Assembly: GCF_018613755.1 (NCBI RefSeq)
Contig: NZ_JAGGPP010000001.1
Span: 124,001-188,000 of the forward strand
Direction: 5' to 3'
Length of the DNA: 64,000 bases
Source: Arthrobacter sp. ISL-72
GTDB taxonomy: Bacteria; Actinomycetota; Actinomycetes; Actinomycetales; Micrococcaceae
Shown here: positions 1 to 7,621 of the stretch, piece after piece
How the letters are laid out: every line of letters begins with the position of its first letter
Position numbering within the stretch: position 1 is the first letter of the stretch
Notes under the pieces: generated by a model
The model's database searches: none
What the model saw: the letters and a program-made list of their open reading frames with translations, nothing else
Told to the model about the DNA's origin: nothing
Translations under genes and position numbers: made by a program

Positions 1-1
1 T

Positions 2-298
2 GTTCAGGCAGCCCAGACTCCCGCGCAGCTCATCAAACTTGCCGGCGCAGTGGTGGACCTCGCCACCGAACTATTCGACGTTGCCAACCCGAACGTCATC
101 AGTGACGTCGCGGCTGCCGCCGATGCCGCCCGGGCAGCCGCGACCACCGCGCGCGTGAACATCGACATCAACGTGGTTGCCATCAAGGACACGGAGGCAC
201 GCACGCTGCTGGCCCACCAAACAGACGGGCTCGAGGACAAAGTCGTCCTGGCAGCTGACACCCTTGTAGCACGAGTACGCGAAAGGATCCTGAGTTGA
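2..298 (+). CDS. Cyclodeaminase/cyclohydrolase-family protein, C-terminal part (5' end outside window)
   Basis: The last 98 residues of a protein of the formiminotransferase-cyclodeaminase C-terminal family (FTCD_C), which in stand-alone bacterial form acts as a methenyl-THF cyclohydrolase or cyclodeaminase. The readable part is all helical and Ala-rich and has the family's NPNVISDVA motif followed by the repeated A-A-R pattern and the VNIDINVVAIKD stretch. The open frame runs to the window edge, so the start is missing. The stop TGA overlaps the TTG start of folD, so the two are translationally coupled and act together on C1-folates. The family call is fairly secure; which reaction it performs is not visible. 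Confidence 0.8.
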   Translation, partial: VQAAQTPAQLIKLAGAVVDLATELFDVANPNVISDVAAAADAARAAATTARVNIDINVVAIKDTEARTLLAHQTDGLEDKVVLAADTLVARVRERILS

Positions 299-1167
299 GC
301 ACTACGACGCTTTCCGGAAAGCCACTGGCAGCCCTCATTCAGCAGAGGGCCCAGGACGAGGCCCGGACGCTCGAAAACGACGGCCTGCGCCCTACCCTCG
401 CGGTAGTCGTGGCAACCGACGACGAGTCCACACACTGGTACGTCCGGTCCATCGAGCGGGCGGCAGAACGCGCGGGTATCGGCTGCCGAATCATCGACCT
501 GGGGCACGACGCCACACAGCAGGTCCTGGCCAGCGTGCTGAGGGACCTGAGCGCAGCACCAGGCGTCAACGGCATCATTCTGCAGACCCCGCTGCCTTCC
601 AACGTCCGGATTGACGAGCTGGTGGGCCACATTGCCCCGGAAAAGGACATCGACGGCGCCAATCCGTTGAGCCTTGGCAGGCTGGCTGTAGGGCAGCCGG
701 CCTTTGCACCCGCTACCGCCCGCGCCGTCGTCGAGATCCTCGACCACTACGACATCCCGGTGGCGGGCCGGAACGTCGTCGTGATCGGCCGTTCAGCCGT
801 GGTGGGAAAGCCGCTGTCCCTTCTGCTTCTGGAAAGGGACGCCGCCATCACCGTCTGCCACTCGAGGTCCGGCCCTTTGGAGAAATACACCAAGGCCGCC
901 GACGTCGTGGTTGTCGCCGCCGGGCGGACCGGCCTGCTGACCGGCAGCCAGGTTTCCCCTCAAGCGGTGGTAATCGACGTCGGCACCAACGTCCTTCCGG
1001 ACGGTTCCCTCGTGGGAGACGTGGACGAGAAGAGCGTCCGCGGCGTTGCGGCGGCACTGACTCCGGTCCCCGGAGGAGTGGGCTCTGTCACCACCGCGTT
1101 ACTGCTTCTGCACACTGCCGAGGCTGCCCGGGAGCAGTCAGTGGGCGGCCGGCTGCCCGTAGGCTAG
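295..1167 (+). CDS. folD: Bifunctional methylene-THF dehydrogenase / methenyl-THF cyclohydrolase
   Basis: 290 residues, the usual FolD length. It interconverts 5,10-methylene-THF, methenyl-THF and 10-formyl-THF in the cytosol. The catalytic region carries the expected Y-V-R-S segment (FolD has YV..K; here the lysine position reads R-S-I), the QTPLP motif, KDIDGANPLSLG, the NAD(P)-binding VVVIGRSAVVGKPLSLLLL and the C-terminal TPVPGGVGSVTTALLL. Start is TTG at 295 overlapping the previous stop. With metF-like, purU and the formate-dehydrogenase-like genes in the window it fits a catabolic C1-oxidation role rather than only biosynthesis. The replaced catalytic-lysine position deserves an alignment check. 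Confidence 0.93.
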   Translation: MSTTTLSGKPLAALIQQRAQDEARTLENDGLRPTLAVVVATDDESTHWYVRSIERAAERAGIGCRIIDLGHDATQQVLASVLRDLSAAPGVNGIILQTPLPSNVRIDELVGHIAPEKDIDGANPLSLGRLAVGQPAFAPATARAVVEILDHYDIPVAGRNVVVIGRSAVVGKPLSLLLLERDAAITVCHSRSGPLEKYTKAADVVVVAAGRTGLLTGSQVSPQAVVIDVGTNVLPDGSLVGDVDEKSVRGVAAALTPVPGGVGSVTTALLLLHTAEAAREQSVGGRLPVG

Positions 1168-1859
1168 AGGACGGACCGGATCAGGTTCTCAAATTCGGCG
1201 ACGTGCTTCGAGGTCAGCCGGGCGGCGGCCTCGGAGTCACCCTCGGCAATGCACTCCAGCAACTCGATGTGCTGCGCAATGTGTTCCGAGACCGGGGGCA
1301 GCTTTTCCAGGACGAGGCTCCAGATCCGGGTCGCCAGGTTGTCGTAGCGGACCAGGACATCCTCAAGGTGCCGGCTGCCCGCCGCCCGGTAAATCGTCCG
1401 GTGCACCCGCATGTCCAGCCGCATGAGATCCCGCTGCGCCTGCCGGCCGGCCAGGAGTTGCTCCACTTCACGGGCGAACTCCTTCAGCTCCTGCCTCGTC
1501 CGGGGTGAAGCCACCCGGGCAGCGCGCGCTGATGCAGCGGGTTCCAGGAGCTGCCGTATCTCGGAGATCTCGGCAAGGTCTGTAATATCAACGCCGGAGG
1601 CAAACGTGCCCCGGCGCGGGTAGGCCACCACCAGGTGATCAGTCTCAAGACGCTTCATGGCTTCCCGGATGGGCGTCCTTCCCACACCGAGCCGTCGCGA
1701 AATGACGTCGTCGTTCAGCGGCTCTCCGGGTTTGATGTCGAGGACGATCAGTTCGTCGCAAAGCACCCGATAGGCATAATCGGCGTAGGTCTCGTCAGAC
1801 TGCCGTGCGGGCCCGCCAGGACTTCCGGTCTCGGCCGGTAACTCGCGGCTGCTTGTCAC
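1164..1859 (-). CDS. GntR-family (FadR/FCD subfamily) transcriptional regulator
   Basis: 231 residues if started at GTG 1859, which has a GGAAGGG ribosome site 8 bases upstream; a longer frame to 2132 exists but the added part looks non-coding and overlaps the promoter. The N-terminal winged helix includes SRRLGVGRTPIREAMKRLE, the GntR signature, followed by an all-helical FCD ligand domain with the metal-binding pattern D..H....A. Its stop overlaps the folD stop (convergent). It is divergent from the metF-like operon, with a perfect TGATATATCA palindrome between them that is likely its operator. The ligand is unknown; a C1 or methoxy/methylamine catabolite is a guess from context. Confidence 0.85.
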   Translation of the reverse strand: MTSSRELPAETGSPGGPARQSDETYADYAYRVLCDELIVLDIKPGEPLNDDVISRRLGVGRTPIREAMKRLETDHLVVAYPRRGTFASGVDITDLAEISEIRQLLEPAASARAARVASPRTRQELKEFAREVEQLLAGRQAQRDLMRLDMRVHRTIYRAAGSRHLEDVLVRYDNLATRIWSLVLEKLPPVSEHIAQHIELLECIAEGDSEAAARLTSKHVAEFENLIRSVL

Positions 1860-1928
1860 TTTCACGTCCCTTCCGCTGCGTGAAGGAGCCTTGACTCGAA
1901 CGCTCCCTGAACATAGTATTCCTATAGC

Positions 1929-1938
1929 TGATATATCA
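1929..1938. promoter_or_regulatory. Candidate GntR operator (perfect palindrome)
   Basis: TGATATATCA is self-complementary over 10 bases and lies between the gntR start (1859, minus) and the metF-like start (2026, plus). A second copy of its CTGATATATC core sits upstream of formaldehyde dehydrogenase at 5875. FCD-type GntR proteins commonly bind short AT-rich palindromes, so this is a candidate autoregulatory and operon-control site. Binding itself is inferred. Confidence 0.55.
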
Positions 1939-2025
1939 ATACGCACCAACAGGAATGTCAGTATTCCCCCGCAAGGACGCCTGCCGCAACGGGCAGTGGC
2001 CGGGTTTGCCAATGAACGGAGAATC

Positions 2026-2898
2026 ATGAGAACGGAAGCTGACGCGCAACTGCGGTTGGAAGTCGTTCCCTCTGCCGATCTGCTCAGCCGGCTCCCGCTC
2101 ATCGTTGAGGCGCCGGGCACAGTAAGTGTCACTTGCCTTCCGCATCACGGCCCCGCTAAGACGGTAGCAACTTCCCTCGAGCTGGCGCGGCACGGCTACA
2201 CGCCTGTCCCCCACCTCGCCGCCCGAAGCATCGGCAGCACCGCCGAACTGCACACGCTGCTGCAACGCCTGCTCGATGAGGGTATAAAGGAACTTTTCCT
2301 CGTGGCAGGCGACCGCCGCACCCCGGCAGGGCCATACTCCTGGAGCGGCCAGCTCATGGAAGAGGTCAAGGCCTTCTCACCGGACTTTTCTATCGGTATC
2401 GCCGGATACCCGGAAGGCCACCCGCAGTTCAACGCGGAGCAGTTGAGGAGCAGCCTGGAGGCCAAGGCACCCATGGCCGCTTCCCTGGTCACGCAAATGT
2501 GCTTCTCCGCCGAGGCCATCAGCCAATACTTTGAATCACTCCGGCGCAGCGGAGTCCACCTCCCCGTTTGGGTCGGCGTCCCCGGGCCGGTCTCCGTGAA
2601 GAAGCTGCTCGCGATGGGCGCCCGCCTCGGAGTGGGCCGTTCGCTCAAACTGGCCCGCGGAACAGGCATGGCGGCAGCGCTCTTGCGACGCGGCGACCTG
2701 CTGGACTTTGACAGCACCCGCCTGATTCGGGAAGTCCAGCAGAAGCTGGCACACCACCCCTTGTTTGCCGGGTTCCATGTTTATACCTTCAACGACCTCG
2801 ACCGGCTGCCGGGACTTCTGGCCAGCCTGCCGGTGGCGGAGCCGCGCTCCGGCAGTGGCACCAACGCCCGCAAGCTCCTATTTCCTGCCAAGACGTGA
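2026..2898 (+). CDS. Methylenetetrahydrofolate reductase-like protein
   Basis: 290 residues starting at ATG 2026 with GGAGA upstream; the frame remains open upstream but crosses the operator. The sequence follows the MTHFR beta/alpha barrel: a short first half, L.ARHGYTPVPHLAAR (the MetF folate region usually reads PHL..R), a GIKELFLVAGD strand, IGIAGYPEGHP (MetF: GVAGYPE.HP), and F.T Q.CF near the middle (LVTQMCFSAEAI). MetF normally makes 5-methyl-THF with FAD and NADH; in catabolic clusters such as those of THF-dependent O-demethylases it is thought to run in the oxidative direction. It is followed at 12 bases by a formate-dehydrogenase-like gene and then folE, so the oxidative role is a reasonable inference here. 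Confidence 0.85.
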   Translation: MRTEADAQLRLEVVPSADLLSRLPLIVEAPGTVSVTCLPHHGPAKTVATSLELARHGYTPVPHLAARSIGSTAELHTLLQRLLDEGIKELFLVAGDRRTPAGPYSWSGQLMEEVKAFSPDFSIGIAGYPEGHPQFNAEQLRSSLEAKAPMAASLVTQMCFSAEAISQYFESLRRSGVHLPVWVGVPGPVSVKKLLAMGARLGVGRSLKLARGTGMAAALLRRGDLLDFDSTRLIREVQQKLAHHPLFAGFHVYTFNDLDRLPGLLASLPVAEPRSGSGTNARKLLFPAKT

Positions 2899-2910
2899 AG
2901 GGAAAATCGC

Positions 2911-5238
2911 ATGGCCTCTAAAGCCCCCCGCGAAAATATCGATGAGTCAAAGCTGACCCTCACCAAGCCGAAGTCCAAGGCAGTCGGCCTGCCGGCGGTC
3001 ACTAACGCGCTCAAAATGTCCTTGGAACAGATGGGCCCGTTGCGCAGCGTGCAGACACTCCTTGCGGTGAACCAGATCGACGGTTTTGACTGCATGGGTT
3101 GCGCCTGGCCAGAACACGACAAGCGCCATGCCGCTGAATTCTGCGAGAACGGCGCCAAGGCCGTGGCTGAGGAAGCGACGCGCCGCCGCGTCACACCGGA
3201 GTTCTTCGCAAACCATTCCATCGCGGAACTGAAACAGCGCGACGACTACTGGCTGGGGCAGCAGGGCCGGCTTACCCACCCGATGCTCCTGGATGAGGGT
3301 GCAACCCACTACAGGCCCATCGACTGGGAAGACGCCTTTGACCTGATGGCCCACGAGCTTGGGGACATGAACGATCCCGACCAGGCGGTTTTTTACACTT
3401 CCGGCCGCACCTCCAATGAGGCGGCGTTCGTCTACCAGCTCCTGGTGCGGGGCATAGGCACGAACAACCTCCCGGACTGTTCCAACATGTGCCACGAGTC
3501 CTCCGGTTCGGCCCTCGTCGAGACAATTGGCATCGGCAAGGGCTCCGTTAGCCTCAAGGACCTGGAGACGGCGTCGCTGATTTTCGTAGCGGGGCAGAAT
3601 CCGGGCACCAACCACCCCCGGATGCTAAGCGCGCTGGAAAAGGCAAAGAAGAACGGCGCCGTCATTGTGTCGGTCAACCCCCTCCCCGAAGCCGGGCTCC
3701 TGAGGTTCGAAAACCCGCAGACCGTTTCCGGCATGCTGGTGGGCACGCAACTGACCGACGACTTCCTGCAGATCCGGGCCGGGGGCGACCAAGCCCTCTT
3801 CCAAGGGCTGGGCAAGTACCTTCTGGAGGCGGAAACCCTGGGAAGGAACACCCCGGGACTGTCCACGGTCCTCGACCACGACTTCATCAACAGCCACACC
3901 GTAGGCATCGATGGGTACCTGCAGCAGATCGAAAAGGTCGAATGGGACGACATCATCGAAGCGACCGGCCTGACACTTGATCAGATCAAGGCCACCGGCG
4001 AGCGCCTGCTCGCCTCCAACGCAACCATCGTTTGCTGGGCCATGGGCCTTACCCAGCACAAACACTCAGTCCCCACGCTGCGCGACGTTGTCAACGTCCT
4101 GCTTCTCCAAGGCAACATCGGCAAGGCAGGGGCGGGGGTCTGCCCGGTCCGCGGCCACTCCAATGTCCAGGGGGACCGCACCATGGGCATCTTCGAAAAA
4201 ATGCCGGAGCAGTTCCACGACCGGCTGGACCACGAGTTCGGGTTCCTCTCGCCGCGGGAGCATGGTTTCGACACCGTCGCGGCCATCCGTGCAATGCGCG
4301 ACGGCAAGGTCCGCGTGTTCGTGGGGATGGGCGGCAACTTCGTACGGGCAGCCCCTGACTCTGAAGTCACGGAGCAAGCCCTTGCCAATACCCGGCTGTC
4401 CGTCCAGATCTCCACGAAGCTGAACCACTCCCACCTGTCGACAGGCCGGCGGGCCCTGATCCTGCCGACGCTCGGACGGACGGAGAAGGACACCCAGCTC
4501 ACAGGCGACCAGAGGGTAACGGTGGAAGACTCCATGAGTGCCGTCCACGCTTCGCGGGGACGCCTCAAACCTGCCAGCGAGCATCTCCTGTCGGAAGTGG
4601 CCATTGTCTGCAACCTGGCTCACCGCCTCTTTACGGACAGCAGCAACCGGGCGCTGCCCAACAAGCCCAAGGCAGCCTGGCTCTCACTGAGGGACGACTA
4701 CTCCCTTATCCGGAAGCACATCGAGGCGGTCGTCGACGGTTTCGACGACTTTGAGGAACGAGTCCAAAAACCGGGCGGCTTCATCCTTCCCCACCCCCCG
4801 CGCGACGCCAGGAAGTTCGATACTGTTTCCGGCAAGGCGCATTTCACGGGCAATGAGCTTGAATACCTCAGCGTTCCCCCCGGACGGCTTATCCTTCAGA
4901 CGCTGCGCTCACACGACCAGTACAACACCACCATCTACGGCAAGGATGACCGCTATCGCGGCATCCATGGCGGCCGCCGCGTGGTCCTTGTCAATGAAGC
5001 CGACATCACCGAACTGGGCTTCACCGACGGGGAGATGGTCCACCTGATCTCCGAATTCCAGGGCACCGAGCGGCGCGCAGAGAACTTCCGGATTGTTTCG
5101 TATTCGACACCCAGGGGATGCGCGGCTGCCTACTACCCGGAAACCAACGTCCTCGTGCCGCTGGATTCGGTAGCCGATACGAGCGGAACCCCCACGTCCA
5201 AGTCGGTTGTGGTCCGGCTGGAACGGGCAGAACCATGA
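2911..5238 (+). CDS. Molybdopterin oxidoreductase, FdhF/YdeP family (formate dehydrogenase-like), copy 1
   Basis: 775 residues, typical for YdeP-type proteins. N-terminal cysteines appear as C61-x2-C64 in [11 protein letters not shown] plus C78, suited to an iron-sulfur cluster. [12 protein letters not shown] places Cys194 where FdhF-type enzymes hold the molybdenum-binding Cys/Sec. Further family segments are [12 protein letters not shown], the pterin-binding [12 protein letters not shown] and the C-terminal RSHDQYNTT. Context supports formate oxidation: a C1-folate operon, and fdhD, moeA and moaE a few kb downstream. Real substrate is unproven, since E. coli YdeP is itself poorly defined. 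A 788-residue paralogue lies at 25877. Its stop overlaps the folE start as ATGA. Confidence 0.88.
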   Translation: MASKAPRENIDESKLTLTKPKSKAVGLPAVTNALKMSLEQMGPLRSVQTLLAVNQIDGFDCMGCAWPEHDKRHAAEFCENGAKAVAEEATRRRVTPEFFANHSIAELKQRDDYWLGQQGRLTHPMLLDEGATHYRPIDWEDAFDLMAHELGDMNDPDQAVFYTSGRTSNEAAFVYQLLVRGIGTNNLPDCSNMCHESSGSALVETIGIGKGSVSLKDLETASLIFVAGQNPGTNHPRMLSALEKAKKNGAVIVSVNPLPEAGLLRFENPQTVSGMLVGTQLTDDFLQIRAGGDQALFQGLGKYLLEAETLGRNTPGLSTVLDHDFINSHTVGIDGYLQQIEKVEWDDIIEATGLTLDQIKATGERLLASNATIVCWAMGLTQHKHSVPTLRDVVNVLLLQGNIGKAGAGVCPVRGHSNVQGDRTMGIFEKMPEQFHDRLDHEFGFLSPREHGFDTVAAIRAMRDGKVRVFVGMGGNFVRAAPDSEVTEQALANTRLSVQISTKLNHSHLSTGRRALILPTLGRTEKDTQLTGDQRVTVEDSMSAVHASRGRLKPASEHLLSEVAIVCNLAHRLFTDSSNRALPNKPKAAWLSLRDDYSLIRKHIEAVVDGFDDFEERVQKPGGFILPHPPRDARKFDTVSGKAHFTGNELEYLSVPPGRLILQTLRSHDQYNTTIYGKDDRYRGIHGGRRVVLVNEADITELGFTDGEMVHLISEFQGTERRAENFRIVSYSTPRGCAAAYYPETNVLVPLDSVADTSGTPTSKSVVVRLERAEP

Positions 5239-5834
5239 CTGACAGCCTCGCGACAGTTGCACCGAGCAAGGGCGTGGACCGCTCGCGGGTGGAACATGCG
5301 GTCCGCGAGTACCTCCTGGCCATCGGAGAAGACCCGGACAGGCCCGGCCTGGCGGACACTCCGGCACGCGTTGCCCGTGCCGCCGAGGAAATGTACGGCG
5401 GACTCCATGAGGACCCCCTCGGCGTGCTGGACAAGACCTTCGACCTTGGCCACGGCGAGATGGTCATCGTTAAGGACATACCTTTCTACTCCACCTGCGA
5501 GCATCATCTGGTGCCGTTCCATGGGGTGGCCCATGTCGGATACATCCCCTCCGCAGAGGGACTCGTGACCGGGCTGAGCAAGCTTGCCAGACTGGTGGAC
5601 GTCTACGCCCGCAGGCCGCAGGTTCAGGAGCGGCTCACCACACAGGTGGTTGACGCCCTGGTCACGTCCCTTCGCCCCCTCGGGGCGATCGTTGTGGTCG
5701 AATGCGAGCATCTCTGCATGTCCATGCGGGGCATCCGCAAGCCCGGGGCGAAGACGATTACCTCCGCCGTGCGCGGCGAGCTTCGGCTTCCGGCTGCCCG
5801 GGCCGAGGCCCTCAGCCTGATCCACGGCCGCTAA
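5235..5834 (+). CDS. folE: GTP cyclohydrolase I (FolE type)
   Basis: 199 residues; ATG 5235 overlaps the previous stop, so it is coupled to the oxidoreductase. It converts GTP to dihydroneopterin triphosphate, the entry to THF synthesis. Zinc and active-site motifs are present: [12 protein letters not shown] (Cys and His pair), the second zinc cysteine region [15 protein letters not shown] with the catalytic RGI/R motif, and [20 protein letters not shown]. Presence in a C1-catabolic operon rather than with other fol genes suggests it boosts THF supply when large amounts of folate are needed as methyl acceptor. It may be a second genomic folE copy; this cannot be checked from the window. Confidence 0.93.
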   Translation: MTDSLATVAPSKGVDRSRVEHAVREYLLAIGEDPDRPGLADTPARVARAAEEMYGGLHEDPLGVLDKTFDLGHGEMVIVKDIPFYSTCEHHLVPFHGVAHVGYIPSAEGLVTGLSKLARLVDVYARRPQVQERLTTQVVDALVTSLRPLGAIVVVECEHLCMSMRGIRKPGAKTITSAVRGELRLPAARAEALSLIHGR

Positions 5835-5875
5835 AAAACTCTGGACAGGGAGGGCGGCCTAGCTTAGGATGTAAC

Positions 5876-5910
5876 TGATATATCTTTTAGAAGGTATTCA
5901 ACATATCAGC
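5876..5910. promoter_or_regulatory. Second candidate GntR operator region upstream of formaldehyde dehydrogenase
   Basis: TGATATATCt at 5876-5885 matches 9 of 10 bases of the palindrome at 1929, and an ATATCAG half site follows at about 5903-5909. It lies upstream of a short ORF and the formaldehyde dehydrogenase operon, so the same GntR protein may control both blocks. Confidence 0.45.
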
Positions 5911-5986
5911 TTCATTTTGCCGCTCTTCCAGGCGCCCTCTGCGCCGCAGCAAGAAGGCCCTCACAAATCATCCCCAAGGGAGAAAC

Positions 5987-6055
5987 ATGTCTGATATCAC
6001 CCAGGCCCAGGCAGATGCCATTCTGACCGCAGCGAGCGAAGCAGCGAACGTCTAA
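5987..6055 (+). CDS. 22-residue ORF with strong ribosome site: leader peptide or truncated GlcG/HbpS-like remnant
   Basis: ATG 5987 follows AAGGGAGAAAC, one of the best ribosome sites in the window, yet only 22 codons are open before TAA. The peptide (MSDITQAQAD, then AILTAASEAA and NV) resembles the first residues of GlcG/DUF336 heme-binding proteins, which begin with an LT..QA..I...A pattern. A hairpin follows at 6063. Two readings fit: a translated leader in the fdhA operon, or the surviving start of a decayed GlcG-like gene. The 5835-6267 gap otherwise holds only the operator and hairpin. Confidence 0.4.
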   Translation: MSDITQAQADAILTAASEAANV

Positions 6056-6062
6056 GGCAGCA

Positions 6063-6099
6063 CCGGGAGGCACCGGCCATGCGGGCCAGGGCCTCCCGG
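6063..6099 (+). terminator. Hairpin after the 22-codon ORF, possible attenuator or terminator
   Basis: CCGGGAGGC at 6063-6071 pairs perfectly with GCCTCCCGG at 6091-6099, with additional GGCC complementarity inside. No U-run follows (CACCGTGTTC), so simple intrinsic termination is not assured. Its place 8 bases after a short ORF and about 170 bases before fdhA suits attenuation or RNA processing. Confidence 0.45.
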
Positions 6100-6267
6100 C
6101 ACCGTGTTCATCCTTACCAGGGATGACCCGTCTCGTTCCCGTGAACGGTGCTTCGGTGTTTCGGCGTTTCGGTGCCTGAAACCTGGGGAGGTAATCATCG
6201 AAGCATCGCTTTCGGGCAACGAGGCAGCCACCAAACCCAGCATCACGTATTGCCCAAAGGAGTGTTC

Positions 6268-7488
6268 ATGTCAGGAAACAGAGCCGTCGCCTACAAGGAA
6301 CCGGGTGTCGTCGAGATCATTGATACCGACTACCCAACGTTCGAACTCAAGGATGGGCCCGGTGTAAACCCGGCCAACGTTGGCCGGAAGGTTCCACATG
6401 GCGCCATCCTGCGCACCGTGACGACCAACATCTGCGGTTCGGACCAGCACATGGTGCGCGGCCGCACCACGGCACCCAAGAACCTGGTGCTCGGACACGA
6501 AATCACGGGTGAAGTGGTTGAGGTCGGTCCGGATGTCGAGTTCATCAAGGTGGGCGACATCGTCTCGGTGCCCTTCAACATCTCCTGCGGCCGTTGCCGG
6601 AACTGCAAGGAACGCAAAACCGGCATCTGCCTGAACGTCAACCCCGACCGGCCAGGCAGCGCCTACGGTTATGTGGACATGGGCGGATGGGTCGGCGGCC
6701 AGGCCGAATATGTCCTGGTCCCCTACGCTGACTGGAACCTTTTGCGGTTCCCGGACAGGGACCAGGCCCTCGAAAAAATCCTGGACCTGACCATGCTCTC
6801 GGATATTTTCCCCACCGGCTTCCATGGAGCGGTCACCGCAGGAGTCGGCGTCGGATCCACGGTCTACGTGGCCGGGGCCGGTCCGGTCGGCCTGGCAGCA
6901 GCTGTCGGCGCGCAGCTGCTTGGCGCCGCCGTCGTGATTGTCGGCGACATGAACGACGACCGCCTGGCACAGGCCAGGTCCTTCGGGTGCGAAACCGTGA
7001 ATGTCTCTAAGGGGGACCCGAAGGACCAGATCGAACAGATCCTTGGCGTACCCGAGGTGGACTGCGGAGTGGACGCGGTCGGATTCGAGGCGCGCGGCCA
7101 CGGTAAGGACTCTTCCCACGAAGCCCCGGCCACCGTGCTGAACTCCCTGATGGACATCACTGCCGCAGGCGGCGCCCTGGGCATTCCCGGCCTCTATGTC
7201 ACCGGAGATCCGGGGGGAATTGATGACGCAGCACAGCATGGCTCCCTCTCGCTGTCCCTGGGCACCGGATGGGCCAAGTCGCTGTCCTTCACCACGGGTC
7301 AGTGCCCCGTCATGAGCTACAACCGTCAACTGATGATGGCCATCCTTCATGACAAGGTCCAGATCGCCAAGGCAGTAAACGCCAAGGCCATTCCCCTCGA
7401 GGAGGCGCCGCGCGGCTACGCCGAATTCGACGCCGGATCTGCAACGAAGTTCGTGCTGAACCCGAACGGCTACGTCAAAGCCTCGTAA
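6268..7488 (+). CDS. fdhA: Glutathione-independent formaldehyde dehydrogenase (zinc alcohol dehydrogenase family)
   Basis: 406 residues, close to the roughly 400 of Pseudomonas putida-type FdhA. It oxidises formaldehyde to formate with tightly bound NAD in the cytosol, without added thiol. Catalytic zinc region NICGSDQHMVRG and GHEITGEVVEVG, structural-zinc cysteines in SCGRCRNCKERKTGIC, and the nucleotide-binding VYVAGAGPVGLAAAVGAQLLG are all visible. ATG 6268 has AAAGGAG spaced for translation; a frame open upstream to 6148 lacks a site. The next genes are for molybdenum cofactor, so formaldehyde to formate to CO2 may be one transcriptional unit. Another formaldehyde route, mycothiol-dependent, is at 28857. 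Confidence 0.9.
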   Translation: MSGNRAVAYKEPGVVEIIDTDYPTFELKDGPGVNPANVGRKVPHGAILRTVTTNICGSDQHMVRGRTTAPKNLVLGHEITGEVVEVGPDVEFIKVGDIVSVPFNISCGRCRNCKERKTGICLNVNPDRPGSAYGYVDMGGWVGGQAEYVLVPYADWNLLRFPDRDQALEKILDLTMLSDIFPTGFHGAVTAGVGVGSTVYVAGAGPVGLAAAVGAQLLGAAVVIVGDMNDDRLAQARSFGCETVNVSKGDPKDQIEQILGVPEVDCGVDAVGFEARGHGKDSSHEAPATVLNSLMDITAAGGALGIPGLYVTGDPGGIDDAAQHGSLSLSLGTGWAKSLSFTTGQCPVMSYNRQLMMAILHDKVQIAKAVNAKAIPLEEAPRGYAEFDAGSATKFVLNPNGYVKAS

Positions 7489-7502
7489 GCAACAGCGATT
7501 TT

Positions 7503-7553
7503 CCGGGGACTGCAAAGCAAACACCACACGCGTGCAGGCTTTGCAGTCCCCGG
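7503..7553 (+). terminator. Strong 16-bp hairpin between fdhA and moeA
   Basis: CCGGGGACTGCAAAGC (7503-7518) pairs perfectly with GCTTTGCAGTCCCCGG (7538-7553) around a 19-base loop. There is no downstream U-tract. It may reduce read-through into moeA or stabilise the fdhA message. Confidence 0.55.
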
Positions 7554-7621
7554 TCCGCCCCGCAGCATCAAGCTGCATCAAGACATCCCTCTGCATTAAG
7601 ACCTTCAGGAAGGCGGCACCG

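Noticed and set aside
7489..7621. Molybdenum-cofactor riboswitch before moeA
   Set aside because: The leader is short and dominated by one simple hairpin; no multi-helix Moco fold could be recognised.
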